From a virus: 22,827 nucleotides of DNA. This document shows positions 14,368 through 21,120 of this stretch, piece after piece. The first letter of the stretch is position 1; every line of letters begins with the position of its first letter. The position numbers and the translations under genes are program-made. The stretch lies in the IMG/VR virus record IMGVR_UViG_3300047551_003799, positions 1-22,827 of that record, one strand, 5' to 3'. The notes under the pieces were generated by a model that worked only from the letters and a program-made list of their open reading frames with translations, ran no database searches and was not told the origin of the DNA.

Positions 14368-14829
14368 ATGGGCAAAAGCAAAAACGCAAAAGCCTGTGTT
14401 CAAATGCAGCGAATCCTGAAGGAACGCAAGCTAAGTCAGGTCGATTTGTGCTACCTGGTTTTTGCCAAGACCGGGAAAAAGCTAATCCCTCAGCATGTGA
14501 ACGCAGCGATCAACGGACGTGAGGAGGCAAGCTATCAATTCCGGCGGCTCGTGTCTCAGTCGCTAGGGTTAGAGATGCCTGATGCATTTCCTGAATACGA
14601 CCGGGCTGCTGAGGTCTTTATCGAATGGTTCCGAGACCTGAAGGCAACCGGGCGGATCGACGTTGGGCCGCTATCGCACCTAAGCGGTGTGGACTACACG
14701 CGGCTGCACGCCATCCTCAGAAAGCAAGACGCTCCCACTTATTGGGAGCGTCAAAAGTTGGCTGCGTTGGCTCAAAAGCCAGTAAACGAGCTATTTCCAG
14801 AGTTCGAGACTCACCCCAGTATCGTCTGA
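14368..14829 (+). CDS. Putative regulator with two tandem HTH-like domains
   Basis: A 153-aa basic protein. I chose the ATG at 14368; it has no evident ribosome site, so it may be leaderless or weakly translated. Residues about 11-76 have a Cro/C1-like helix-turn-helix plan (MQRILKERKLSQVDLCYLVF, IPQHVNAAINGR, then SLGLEMPDAFPEY). Residues about 96-147 repeat the plan (IDVGPLSHLSGVDYTRLHAIL, ERQKLAALAQKPVNELFPEF). Both halves end in L-x-x-x-L-x-x-(P/E)-(D/V)-x-(A/L)-FPE(Y/F), pointing to an internal duplication. It is divergent from the protease operon and convergent with the gpG-like gene (19-base overlap), so it sits between the two late blocks, where it could control one or both. Target unknown. 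Confidence 0.65.
   Translation: MGKSKNAKACVQMQRILKERKLSQVDLCYLVFAKTGKKLIPQHVNAAINGREEASYQFRRLVSQSLGLEMPDAFPEYDRAAEVFIEWFRDLKATGRIDVGPLSHLSGVDYTRLHAILRKQDAPTYWERQKLAALAQKPVNELFPEFETHPSIV
14721..14752 (-). terminator. Long hairpin inside the regulator gene, probable terminator of the first late block
   Basis: GACGCTCCCA and TGGGAGCGTC form a perfect 10-bp stem around a 5-base loop (14728-14752). On the minus strand it is followed by TTGCTTT, a weak T-tract; on the plus strand by AAAAG. It lies about 60 bases downstream of the gpG-like stop, so it probably ends the portal-to-gpG transcript while lying inside the opposing regulator coding sequence. Confidence 0.5.
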
Positions 14830-15209
14830 AGCCACTGCTCTGCTGTCTCTTTCAGCTTGCTCTCATGCCTGGCCCCAATCCCGATGAATGGGCGCGGTGG
14901 AATCCCCCTAGAAGTCCCGAAATTATGCCAGGGTGACTTGGCATCGGACGCGGTGATCGTGGCGGTATTGCCCCCGGTGGAAAGGGTGATGCCGCCCATC
15001 ATCGCGCCCGTCTCCACCAGTCCGTGATAGTTGGGCCCGCCAACCCACCCCGCCCCATCGGGGCTAACTTGAGCGCCGTAATCTTCCATGGTCATTTGGT
15101 GCTGCATTTCACCCAATTGGGTGACCAGCTCACTCAGGTCATGCAGCTTGGATCGGACGCGCTGCAAATCGGCAATGGCGGGGCCCGAGATCGAAAAGGA
15201 TAGGCTCAT
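14811..15209 (-). CDS. Mu gpG-like tail completion/virion morphogenesis protein
   Basis: A 132-aa protein of the phage virion morphogenesis (Mu gpG, P2 gpS) type, which completes the head-tail interface. Signature parts in order: an N-terminal ISGPAIADLQRVRSKLHDL helix, VSPDGAGWVGG, then GLVETGAMMGGITLS and SPWHNFGTSRGIPPRPFIGI, the conserved H-x-F-G...PxRPF core. It is the last gene of the first minus-strand block. The start overlaps the preceding stop as ATGA and the 3' end overlaps the convergent regulator by 19 bases. Confidence 0.85.
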   Translation of the reverse strand: MSLSFSISGPAIADLQRVRSKLHDLSELVTQLGEMQHQMTMEDYGAQVSPDGAGWVGGPNYHGLVETGAMMGGITLSTGGNTATITASDAKSPWHNFGTSRGIPPRPFIGIGARHESKLKETAEQWLQTILG

Positions 15210-15679
15210 TCGAGGGGTACGGCAAATTGTTCGGACAGCGAATTGATTGCCGTCTCAATTTCGTCACGATCTGGGTCGGGCGCGATCGAGGTCAACAGGT
15301 TAGCGATTGCACCCAAAAAAAGCGCTTGTCGCACTTGGGTGAAAGGGCGATTAAGTTGTTGTTCCGTGCCCAAAGAACCCAGGTGCGCGATCGCATTGGT
15401 GTAATGCAAGTTTGCCGCCTGCGAATAGGTTTTGCTGGGGTCGGACGCAATTGCCAGGAGTTTTCCCAGCGCGGGCGATTGAGAAATTGCGTCGAAAAAT
15501 CCCAGGTAATCCGGCGGGGACTGAGGCTTTAGGTCTGGGTCAAAAGGCCCAATCACGCCAGCCTCGATTAATTGCAGCGTAGACAAATCTTGATTATCCA
15601 GATCTACCGTGTCTCCCAGCGCTAAATCATTGCCTTCAAATCGAAAAGGGGCTAGTACCGAAAATTTCGCGATGCTCAT
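15206..15679 (-). CDS. Small helical protein downstream of the YVTN fibre, possible tail-fibre chaperone
   Basis: A 157-aa protein of unknown family. The N-terminal 45 residues (KFSVLAPFRFEGNDLALGDT, VDLDNQDLSTLQLIEAGVIG) form a small beta-type domain resembling the N-terminus of the 67-aa capsid-region protein. The rest is helical (FFDAISQSPALGKLLAIASD, then RQALFLGAIANLLTSI). It occupies the slot of a tail-fibre assembly protein right after a fibre gene and has a faint similarity to the 129-aa protein after the other fibre gene (an F..A...SP motif followed by aliphatic helices). The chaperone role is inference. Confidence 0.55.
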   Translation of the reverse strand: MSIAKFSVLAPFRFEGNDLALGDTVDLDNQDLSTLQLIEAGVIGPFDPDLKPQSPPDYLGFFDAISQSPALGKLLAIASDPSKTYSQAANLHYTNAIAHLGSLGTEQQLNRPFTQVRQALFLGAIANLLTSIAPDPDRDEIETAINSLSEQFAVPLE

Positions 15680-15682
15680 TGT

Positions 15683-17596
15683 TTACTCAGCCTCAAAAGC
15701 TTGAACCGTACCGACTTCGCACCCGACCAAAACCCGATTAGATCCCGGCTCATAAGCAACATTTTGCGGGCCGGGATCGCACGGAATCCGCTTGATTAGT
15801 GAGGCTGTCGCCAAATCGATTACCGCAAGTTGGTTGTAGCCACGGCAGGCAACATAGGCTTTTCCTGATGGTGCAATTGCCGCCTCGGTCGGTTCCGATC
15901 CAACCCCAATCGTTACGCCACCTGTTGCGGTGTTGCTTGTCGTGTTGATAACAGTCACAGACCCGCCCTCTGAGTTGCAGACGATGGCCTTGCCCAGAGC
16001 GCTGCTGGCCGTCACGTCCGTAGGAGCTTGCCCCACGTTAATTGTCGTGATCACAGCGTTGGTATCTGTGCTCACGACCGTGACAGTGTTGCTGCCTCGG
16101 TTTGCAACAAACAGCAGCGAGCGCCCCGTGTCAATCCCCATCAATCGAGCATCTTGGCCCACTGGCACGTCAGCAACAAAGGCATTAGACGCGGAGTTGT
16201 AGACTTTCACAACGTTGTTGATTGTGGCGTAAATCCGCCCGTTGTGCAGCGCAATTCCCTGTACAAGATTGGCAGTGTTTTCTTCGACGGCGATTACGCT
16301 GTCTGTGTTGTTGATCAGGTCTGTCACCAAGATGGTTGACCCAATCGCACAGTAGACTCGCCCTAGTGCCGCGTTGTACGCGAGAGCACCCGTACCATCG
16401 CGCTGGATGATGTCATACAAAAACTGCTTATCGGATGAGAGCAGCCCGTACTGCAATGCGTAAATGTCTTGAGAGAGCGGAACCTGTCCTACGGTTGCCA
16501 GAGAATCCGCGTCGATCCGGGTCAGGGAATCACTCTTTGAATCGCGCCCGGTTGCCACAAAGATTTGTCCTGGCTCTGCTGGGCAAATTGAGTACAGCCG
16601 TTGCGTGGGAATTGAGCGGATTTCGCCCGGGGTAAACCGAGTAACCAGCCCCCCACCGGAAGACGTTGGAGTAAAAAACTGGGCCTCCCCGATTACCACC
16701 ACATCTTGCCCCTCAAGACTTATTCCGAAGCTGGTAAAGAGAAAGCGGAACCATGCATAGGGCGCAACCGTAGTTGGCACATAAACCCGTGTTTGCTGAG
16801 AGGCAAAAAGCGGCTCGCTGGTGACAGTGTGGAGCGTTACCCACGTGGTTCCATTGGTGCTTCCTTGAAATTGCCAGCCACGGGGCATCTGCATAGGGGC
16901 GACAATCCGAGAGGTTAGGCTATAGCTTCCAACCGATTTGGCGCTCGCGAATTGAACCGTCAGGCTGTAGGTTTCCATTGACGGAGCGCCCGCCCATCCA
17001 TCGTGGGTTGAGCTAATAGCCGGGGGATCGTCTCGATTAAAGGCCATCCACGCCGCATAGCGCCCACTACCCCAATCCCAATTACTGCTACTCGACACAA
17101 CCACCGTTTCGCCGGATACGGGATCGACCTGAATATTGCTGCCGCTAAACTTTGGGATGAGTGGAGCACCCCCGGTTTGTCCGCTGGGCGGCGCAACCTC
17201 CGTGACGGACTGACCTAGTGAGACCGTCCGAGATCGAGGCACGAAAAGCGTTGACTTATTGCTTGCGCCGCTTGGAGTCAACCCGCCCTCTGGCGTAACT
17301 GGCTCGAACCGATTAAGTGCGGCGTTCCACGCGAGCGTGTCTCCATCCTCTACGCCCGTCAGGTCAAAAGACAAGTTAGGTGGGAGGTCTAGCGCGGTCT
17401 TGAGTGAGTCAGGAGTGATGACAACCCACTTGTTGCCTGCTGATTGGTATCGAAGTAAAACACCGTCAGACAGTCCCGTTAGGTCAACCGGGCGGCCTCC
17501 GATCGAGGCTGAAGCATCAATGGCGGATTGCACCGCAGTGGTCAGAGTGTTGAGCGCTTCGGTGTTTTCAGCAAAGCGTTGAGCGATTGTGGACAT
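15683..17596 (-). CDS. Tail fibre/receptor-binding protein with discoidin-like domain and YVTN beta-propeller
   Basis: I chose the ATG at 17596 (637 aa) because AGGAG lies five bases upstream. Domains by eye: an N-terminal helical start; two fibre-type motifs DLTG(L/V)xDGxxLxW/Y (about 38-62 and 78-101); a discoidin/F5-8 type C-like beta-sandwich at about 160-308 (WDWGSGRYAAWMAFN, PRGWQFQGSTNGTTWVTLHT, YAWFRFLFTSF, VIGEAQFF); then about 320-637 a run of blades with YVTN-type motifs (LLFVANRGSNTVTVVSTDTN, KAIVCNSEGGSVTVIN, KAYVACRGYNQLAVID). Such domains bind glycans or cell-surface ligands, so this is a strong candidate receptor binder. It follows the P2 gpH-type collar protein, as the distal fibre part would. 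The propeller is unusual on a phage tail. Confidence 0.8.
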   Translation of the reverse strand: MSTIAQRFAENTEALNTLTTAVQSAIDASASIGGRPVDLTGLSDGVLLRYQSAGNKWVVITPDSLKTALDLPPNLSFDLTGVEDGDTLAWNAALNRFEPVTPEGGLTPSGASNKSTLFVPRSRTVSLGQSVTEVAPPSGQTGGAPLIPKFSGSNIQVDPVSGETVVVSSSSNWDWGSGRYAAWMAFNRDDPPAISSTHDGWAGAPSMETYSLTVQFASAKSVGSYSLTSRIVAPMQMPRGWQFQGSTNGTTWVTLHTVTSEPLFASQQTRVYVPTTVAPYAWFRFLFTSFGISLEGQDVVVIGEAQFFTPTSSGGGLVTRFTPGEIRSIPTQRLYSICPAEPGQIFVATGRDSKSDSLTRIDADSLATVGQVPLSQDIYALQYGLLSSDKQFLYDIIQRDGTGALAYNAALGRVYCAIGSTILVTDLINNTDSVIAVEENTANLVQGIALHNGRIYATINNVVKVYNSASNAFVADVPVGQDARLMGIDTGRSLLFVANRGSNTVTVVSTDTNAVITTINVGQAPTDVTASSALGKAIVCNSEGGSVTVINTTSNTATGGVTIGVGSEPTEAAIAPSGKAYVACRGYNQLAVIDLATASLIKRIPCDPGPQNVAYEPGSNRVLVGCEVGTVQAFEAE

Positions 17597-17604
17597 AGAG
17601 ACTC

Positions 17605-18126
17605 CTAGAGGGTTGCAAGCTTGAGAGATTGACGGATCAGGATCCCGATCTTGGTCATGTCGAGTGTGTTTTGCACCAACCAAGGCACATCGCAGAGCAT
17701 GGTCAGGTCGTTGCCGTCATCGGTGATCGTGATGGCTTCCACCGGCAAACCCGAGAGGGCCAGCGTGATTTCCACCAGCAGGTCAGTTACGGCCACGGAC
17801 TTATAGAGCAGGGGCGGGGTTGACCGGGCGGCGACCGCGAAAAGCTCACCCGTGTCCAGAAACACCCCAACCTCTGTGACCGCAGCTTCTAGCGCCGGGT
17901 CGGTTAGATACCCCGCGATTGAGACTTCATTTGGGCCTGAGTCTGTCCAATCTGAGACGGCAAACCGGGCGATCTCAGTCTTTAGGGCTGTCTCGGTTCC
18001 GGTGGGTGGGGTCGGGTAAGCCCCTGTACCAATGGCGATTTCGGTGATCTGGACTTGTAGCCCCGCAATCCTTGCGTCGGTTGCCGCTTGGATGCCTGCG
18101 TTTGTGATTAATGCCGGGATGCTCAT
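17605..18126 (-). CDS. Tail-collar fibre protein, P2 gpH N-terminal type
   Basis: A 173-aa protein matching the N-terminal domain of P2 gpH-type fibres (PF12571 type), which attaches the fibre to the baseplate. Family features: ALITNAGIQAATDARIAG, TEIAIGTGAYPTPPTG, then a strand run (VSIAGYLTDPALEAAVTEVG, VFLDTGELFAVAARSTPP, LLVEITLALSGL). It lacks the long distal part of gpH; the next gene supplies a large fibre-like protein, so the fibre appears to be split over two genes. Start ATG overlaps the upstream stop (ATGA). Confidence 0.85.
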   Translation of the reverse strand: MSIPALITNAGIQAATDARIAGLQVQITEIAIGTGAYPTPPTGTETALKTEIARFAVSDWTDSGPNEVSIAGYLTDPALEAAVTEVGVFLDTGELFAVAARSTPPLLYKSVAVTDLLVEITLALSGLPVEAITITDDGNDLTMLCDVPWLVQNTLDMTKIGILIRQSLKLATL

Positions 18127-18512
18127 AGGGCAATAAAGTGATTTTGCGCGGTCTCGATTAATGCGGCCTTGATGCTCTCTGTTTCAGCGGTTCCAATGAG
18201 GTCTAGTTGGGCAAAATAAAACGCGATTGCTGACTGAAACGCCGCGATTTCTTCAGGTTCAACACCTCCATGACAGCAAAAATCAATCGCGGAATTGAGC
18301 TTGCTATCTGCTACGGCAATGCTCGGGTTTTGCAAGGCAAGAGACACGGCTAAAGCGTATTCGGGAGATGCAAGTACGGCGCGGCGAAACGACAACCACT
18401 GATAGGCGGAGTCCACCCGAAGCAAGTGTTCATGTTGGGCTTGCTCTGGGGTTTGTCCGTTAGGAATGCCGATTTCAAAAACTAATCCGTTGTGGGTGAA
18501 TTGGTGCAGCAT
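18123..18512 (-). CDS. Small helical protein downstream of the main fibre gene, possible tail-fibre chaperone
   Basis: A 129-aa protein with an N-terminal strand (HQFTHNGLVFEIGI) and then helices (SFRRAVLASPEYALAVSLAL, FQSAIAFYFAQLDLIG, IKAALIETAQNHFIAL). Family not recognised. Its position right after the 588-aa fibre and its tight coupling (ATGA at both ends) are those of a tail-fibre assembly protein. It may be a diverged relative of the 157-aa protein after the second fibre gene. Alternative: a structural fibre adaptor. Confidence 0.55.
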   Translation of the reverse strand: MLHQFTHNGLVFEIGIPNGQTPEQAQHEHLLRVDSAYQWLSFRRAVLASPEYALAVSLALQNPSIAVADSKLNSAIDFCCHGGVEPEEIAAFQSAIAFYFAQLDLIGTAETESIKAALIETAQNHFIAL

Positions 18513-20278
18513 CAGGCTTCTACGTCTCCAAAAAACTCGACTTCCTGTGCCGGGAAAAAGTTAGCCCCACCCGAGCTAGGGCCGTTTAATTGCCAAATCA
18601 TCGTGTTACCCCAGGTCGGATCATTAAAGATGTAGGGGCCATAGTAAGTATTCATTGTGTTGACGGCGGTTTGATTGGATCGGGTGTCAACGATTGCCAA
18701 AGATGAAATGTCCTGTCCGTTGACTAGTGCGGTGGTATTGCCCGCCCTGTTTTGCCAGTTGCGCGGCAAGTGCAAGCTGCCACTCGTATCGCCCCGCGTC
18801 TGAAAAATAAAACCCGTAATCCGTACTTGGCGAGGGAATCTCCACCCAAACCACGACCCAGCCGCATTGGAGGTAACAACATCCTGCCCGCTCGCCACCC
18901 GATCGCTCAACTGCTGAGGCGTACCCGAACCCATCGCACTGGCCGCCGCTGTTACCGTGGCGGCCCCTGTCGTTGGATTTTGCCAAGTTCCACCCCCCTG
19001 TTCGATCCCAAAAAGATGCAGGATCCCCCCGGCACTTCGGGGATTTGAGGGGTTGTTGGATAAAGGTGTGCCGTTGTAGGTAAAGGTCAAAATACCTTCG
19101 CAGCCCTGTGCGATCCAGTTACCCCCGTTCGCAACAAAAATCCCGCGCTGTCCTGGCAAAATCAACACTGCGTTTTGAGCGGTGATTGCCGCACCGGATG
19201 GGGTAACCCCTGAGATTGTGGCCGCTCCACCTCGATTGACTCTGATTGCCGCCGTCGTGTCGTTGATGATCTGGTGCGAGCCTGACACCGACGCGGGCAA
19301 GGTCAATTCCGTTACGCCGGTATCGGCCACGCAATTTTCGTTGGTGGCGAGCGTGGCGTTAGCAGTGCGTACCGTCCAAGTCAGGTTTCCACCCGCTGGC
19401 GAGGCCCAAACGATTGCGGATCCGTCAAAGCTCACCACTTGCCCGGTCGTTGCACCACTACTCGAAAGCTTAGTGAGGGCTAGGGTTGGGATCTGGGCGG
19501 ATGGGATCAGGATTGATGCGTCCAAAGAGGCCACGCCGTTAGCCGCGCCCCTGTCTGTCGTATTGATTTTGCCCGCAAGAGCTGCAATCAGTCCCGTGAC
19601 TTCCGATTGGGCGATGGATGACCATGCCCCATCACCGCGCAAAAAGTTTGTGGCCGATGGTGTGCCGGTTCCGAGTCGCGCGGCTGAAAATACACCGCTT
19701 ACGATATCGGCAGCCGCTAAAACGACCGCTCCGATTTTGCCAGCCACTGACGTGACCGGGATCGACACCTCTGGTCTTTGGAGTAGGGATAGTTTGCCGT
19801 CAGCCCCAAGCGTGGCCACGCCGTTGGATGCACCCAATGCAGACGATTCAACTTTGGCGTTCAGAGCTGATTGCAGCCCCGTTACAGACGAAATGGAGTG
19901 CAGGTGAGCACTAGGAGCCTTGCCATCCAAGACCGATTGCAGCCCCGAGACCCTGGCAATCGTGGGGTTTGCAATATCCGGGGGGATTTGCTCCGAGGGG
20001 ACTACCCCGGCTCCATCCAAAGTGGCAAAACCATTGGGCTGCCCACGTCCCTGGATGTCGGTGGGGGCGTGTTGGTGGATCGAGGGAGCCTTGCCCGCGA
20101 CTTGGGATTCAAGGGTGCTAAGGTCAGCACCAATGCCTAACTCTCCCTTGATATCCCCCCAAGTTACGGTCTTCTCGAACGCGCCGGGCCTCGAAATCAA
20201 GACGCGATCACCATCATCAAGACCAGCGCCGGGCAAGGTCTCAAGATCGCTAACCGTGATGTCAAATTCTTGGGGCAT
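18512..20278 (-). CDS. Tail fibre protein with repeats and a discoidin-like tip
   Basis: A 588-aa fibre. The N-terminal domain (about 1-50, DITVSDLETLPGAGLDDGDR) resembles baseplate-attachment ends of fibres. About 50-290 carries fibre repeats: G-x-(S/A/P)-NG-(V/F)-A-(T/S)-L at three places and VTGLQSALNAK-type heptads with H-x-H. The middle has GAVVLAAADIVSG-type and 'S.AT.FLRGDGAWSS' segments seen in other phage fibres. The C-terminal 180 residues form a separate beta domain (SWFGWRFPRQVRITGFIFQT, RNWQNRAG, MIWQLNGPSSGG) similar in plan to a discoidin-like carbohydrate-binding sandwich, the probable receptor-binding tip. TAATG coupling to the preceding gpI-type gene. Confidence 0.85.
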   Translation of the reverse strand: MPQEFDITVSDLETLPGAGLDDGDRVLISRPGAFEKTVTWGDIKGELGIGADLSTLESQVAGKAPSIHQHAPTDIQGRGQPNGFATLDGAGVVPSEQIPPDIANPTIARVSGLQSVLDGKAPSAHLHSISSVTGLQSALNAKVESSALGASNGVATLGADGKLSLLQRPEVSIPVTSVAGKIGAVVLAAADIVSGVFSAARLGTGTPSATNFLRGDGAWSSIAQSEVTGLIAALAGKINTTDRGAANGVASLDASILIPSAQIPTLALTKLSSSGATTGQVVSFDGSAIVWASPAGGNLTWTVRTANATLATNENCVADTGVTELTLPASVSGSHQIINDTTAAIRVNRGGAATISGVTPSGAAITAQNAVLILPGQRGIFVANGGNWIAQGCEGILTFTYNGTPLSNNPSNPRSAGGILHLFGIEQGGGTWQNPTTGAATVTAAASAMGSGTPQQLSDRVASGQDVVTSNAAGSWFGWRFPRQVRITGFIFQTRGDTSGSLHLPRNWQNRAGNTTALVNGQDISSLAIVDTRSNQTAVNTMNTYYGPYIFNDPTWGNTMIWQLNGPSSGGANFFPAQEVEFFGDVEA

Positions 20279-21117
20279 TAGATTGAAGACCCAGTGACAG
20301 GCAAATCAAGGGAAATGCGCTCACCCGACTGGAAACCCAGCCGTAGCCCCGATTGAGTCGAAACTACGGTCGGGATCTTAGGAGTCGAGACCGCAAGCTT
20401 AACGGTGATCCGTTTTGAACCACCTATAGCTAGTTTGGCTTTAGGGCGTGGGATCCCGGCGTTAACCCGAACGACTGACGTGAGCCGCTTGGACGCGGCG
20501 ATTTTTACCCCAAGAGCGATCACCGTAGGACGCGAAGGGACGGCCGCGAGGATTTGCAGTACAGCAGAGACCCGCTTGGATGCTCCGAGCCTGGATATTG
20601 GGGCACGGGGACGGCTGGCGATTGCAATTTCAAAGCCCGACCGAGCGGGCTTGGCCGCTTCCACAAGCTGGTAGACCTTGGCCCAAAACTCAGGAGATTC
20701 CACATCAAAGCGCGGGTCGGTTGGCAGCCCCTCACCATTGATCGCGACCCTGAAGGTGTGGACTTGCCGCTTGGGTGTGGACTGCCACCATTCAGAGACC
20801 ACCGATTCAGTGATGCCCAGAATTCCCAAGGCCCGTCGCACCGCGTGTAATGTTCCCTTGTATCGGTGCAACTCAATCGAGCGCCAAATTAGCTCGCGAT
20901 ACTCAGCCTCAGTCATCCCCGGTACGACAAATTCTTGGGCTGAAAACTGACGGATCAGCGAGGGAATCGCAGAGCTAACCACCCGGTCAACGTCGTAGAC
21001 AATCGCTCTTTCAATCGGCAGATTCTCTAACCCGTTGATCAGTTGCCATAGGGCTTGGGTGCGTTCATCTTGAGCGATGGATGGCTGGATAATTCGGCTA
21101 TCAAATCGTTCGCTCAT
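20278..21117 (-). CDS. I: Baseplate/tail protein I (P2 gpI type) with C-terminal repeats
   Basis: A 279-aa protein. Residues 1-180 follow the gpI family: ALWQLINGLENLPIERAIVY, an arginine-centred helix (EYRELIWRSIELHRYKGTLH, with the conserved H-R-x-K-GT), AVRRALGILGI, and then the strand with SEWWQSTPKRQVHTFRVAI. gpI works with gpJ at the baseplate edge, holding the fibres. The C-terminal 100 residues are extra and contain three copies of a unit with SKR (ASKRVSAVLQ, ASKRLTSVVR, GSKRITVKLA) about 25 residues apart, suggesting a fibrous or beta-strand extension. The neighbour order is portal then I then fibre, without the usual V/W/J genes before I. Confidence 0.85.
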   Translation of the reverse strand: MSERFDSRIIQPSIAQDERTQALWQLINGLENLPIERAIVYDVDRVVSSAIPSLIRQFSAQEFVVPGMTEAEYRELIWRSIELHRYKGTLHAVRRALGILGITESVVSEWWQSTPKRQVHTFRVAINGEGLPTDPRFDVESPEFWAKVYQLVEAAKPARSGFEIAIASRPRAPISRLGASKRVSAVLQILAAVPSRPTVIALGVKIAASKRLTSVVRVNAGIPRPKAKLAIGGSKRITVKLAVSTPKIPTVVSTQSGLRLGFQSGERISLDLPVTGSSI

Positions 21118-21120
21118 GCC

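Noticed and set aside
19182-19907. Plus-strand open frame of 241 codons opposite the tail fibre
   Set aside because: Produced by the Ala/Thr/Ser-rich repeats of the fibre gene read in reverse; no start signal or recognisable domain.
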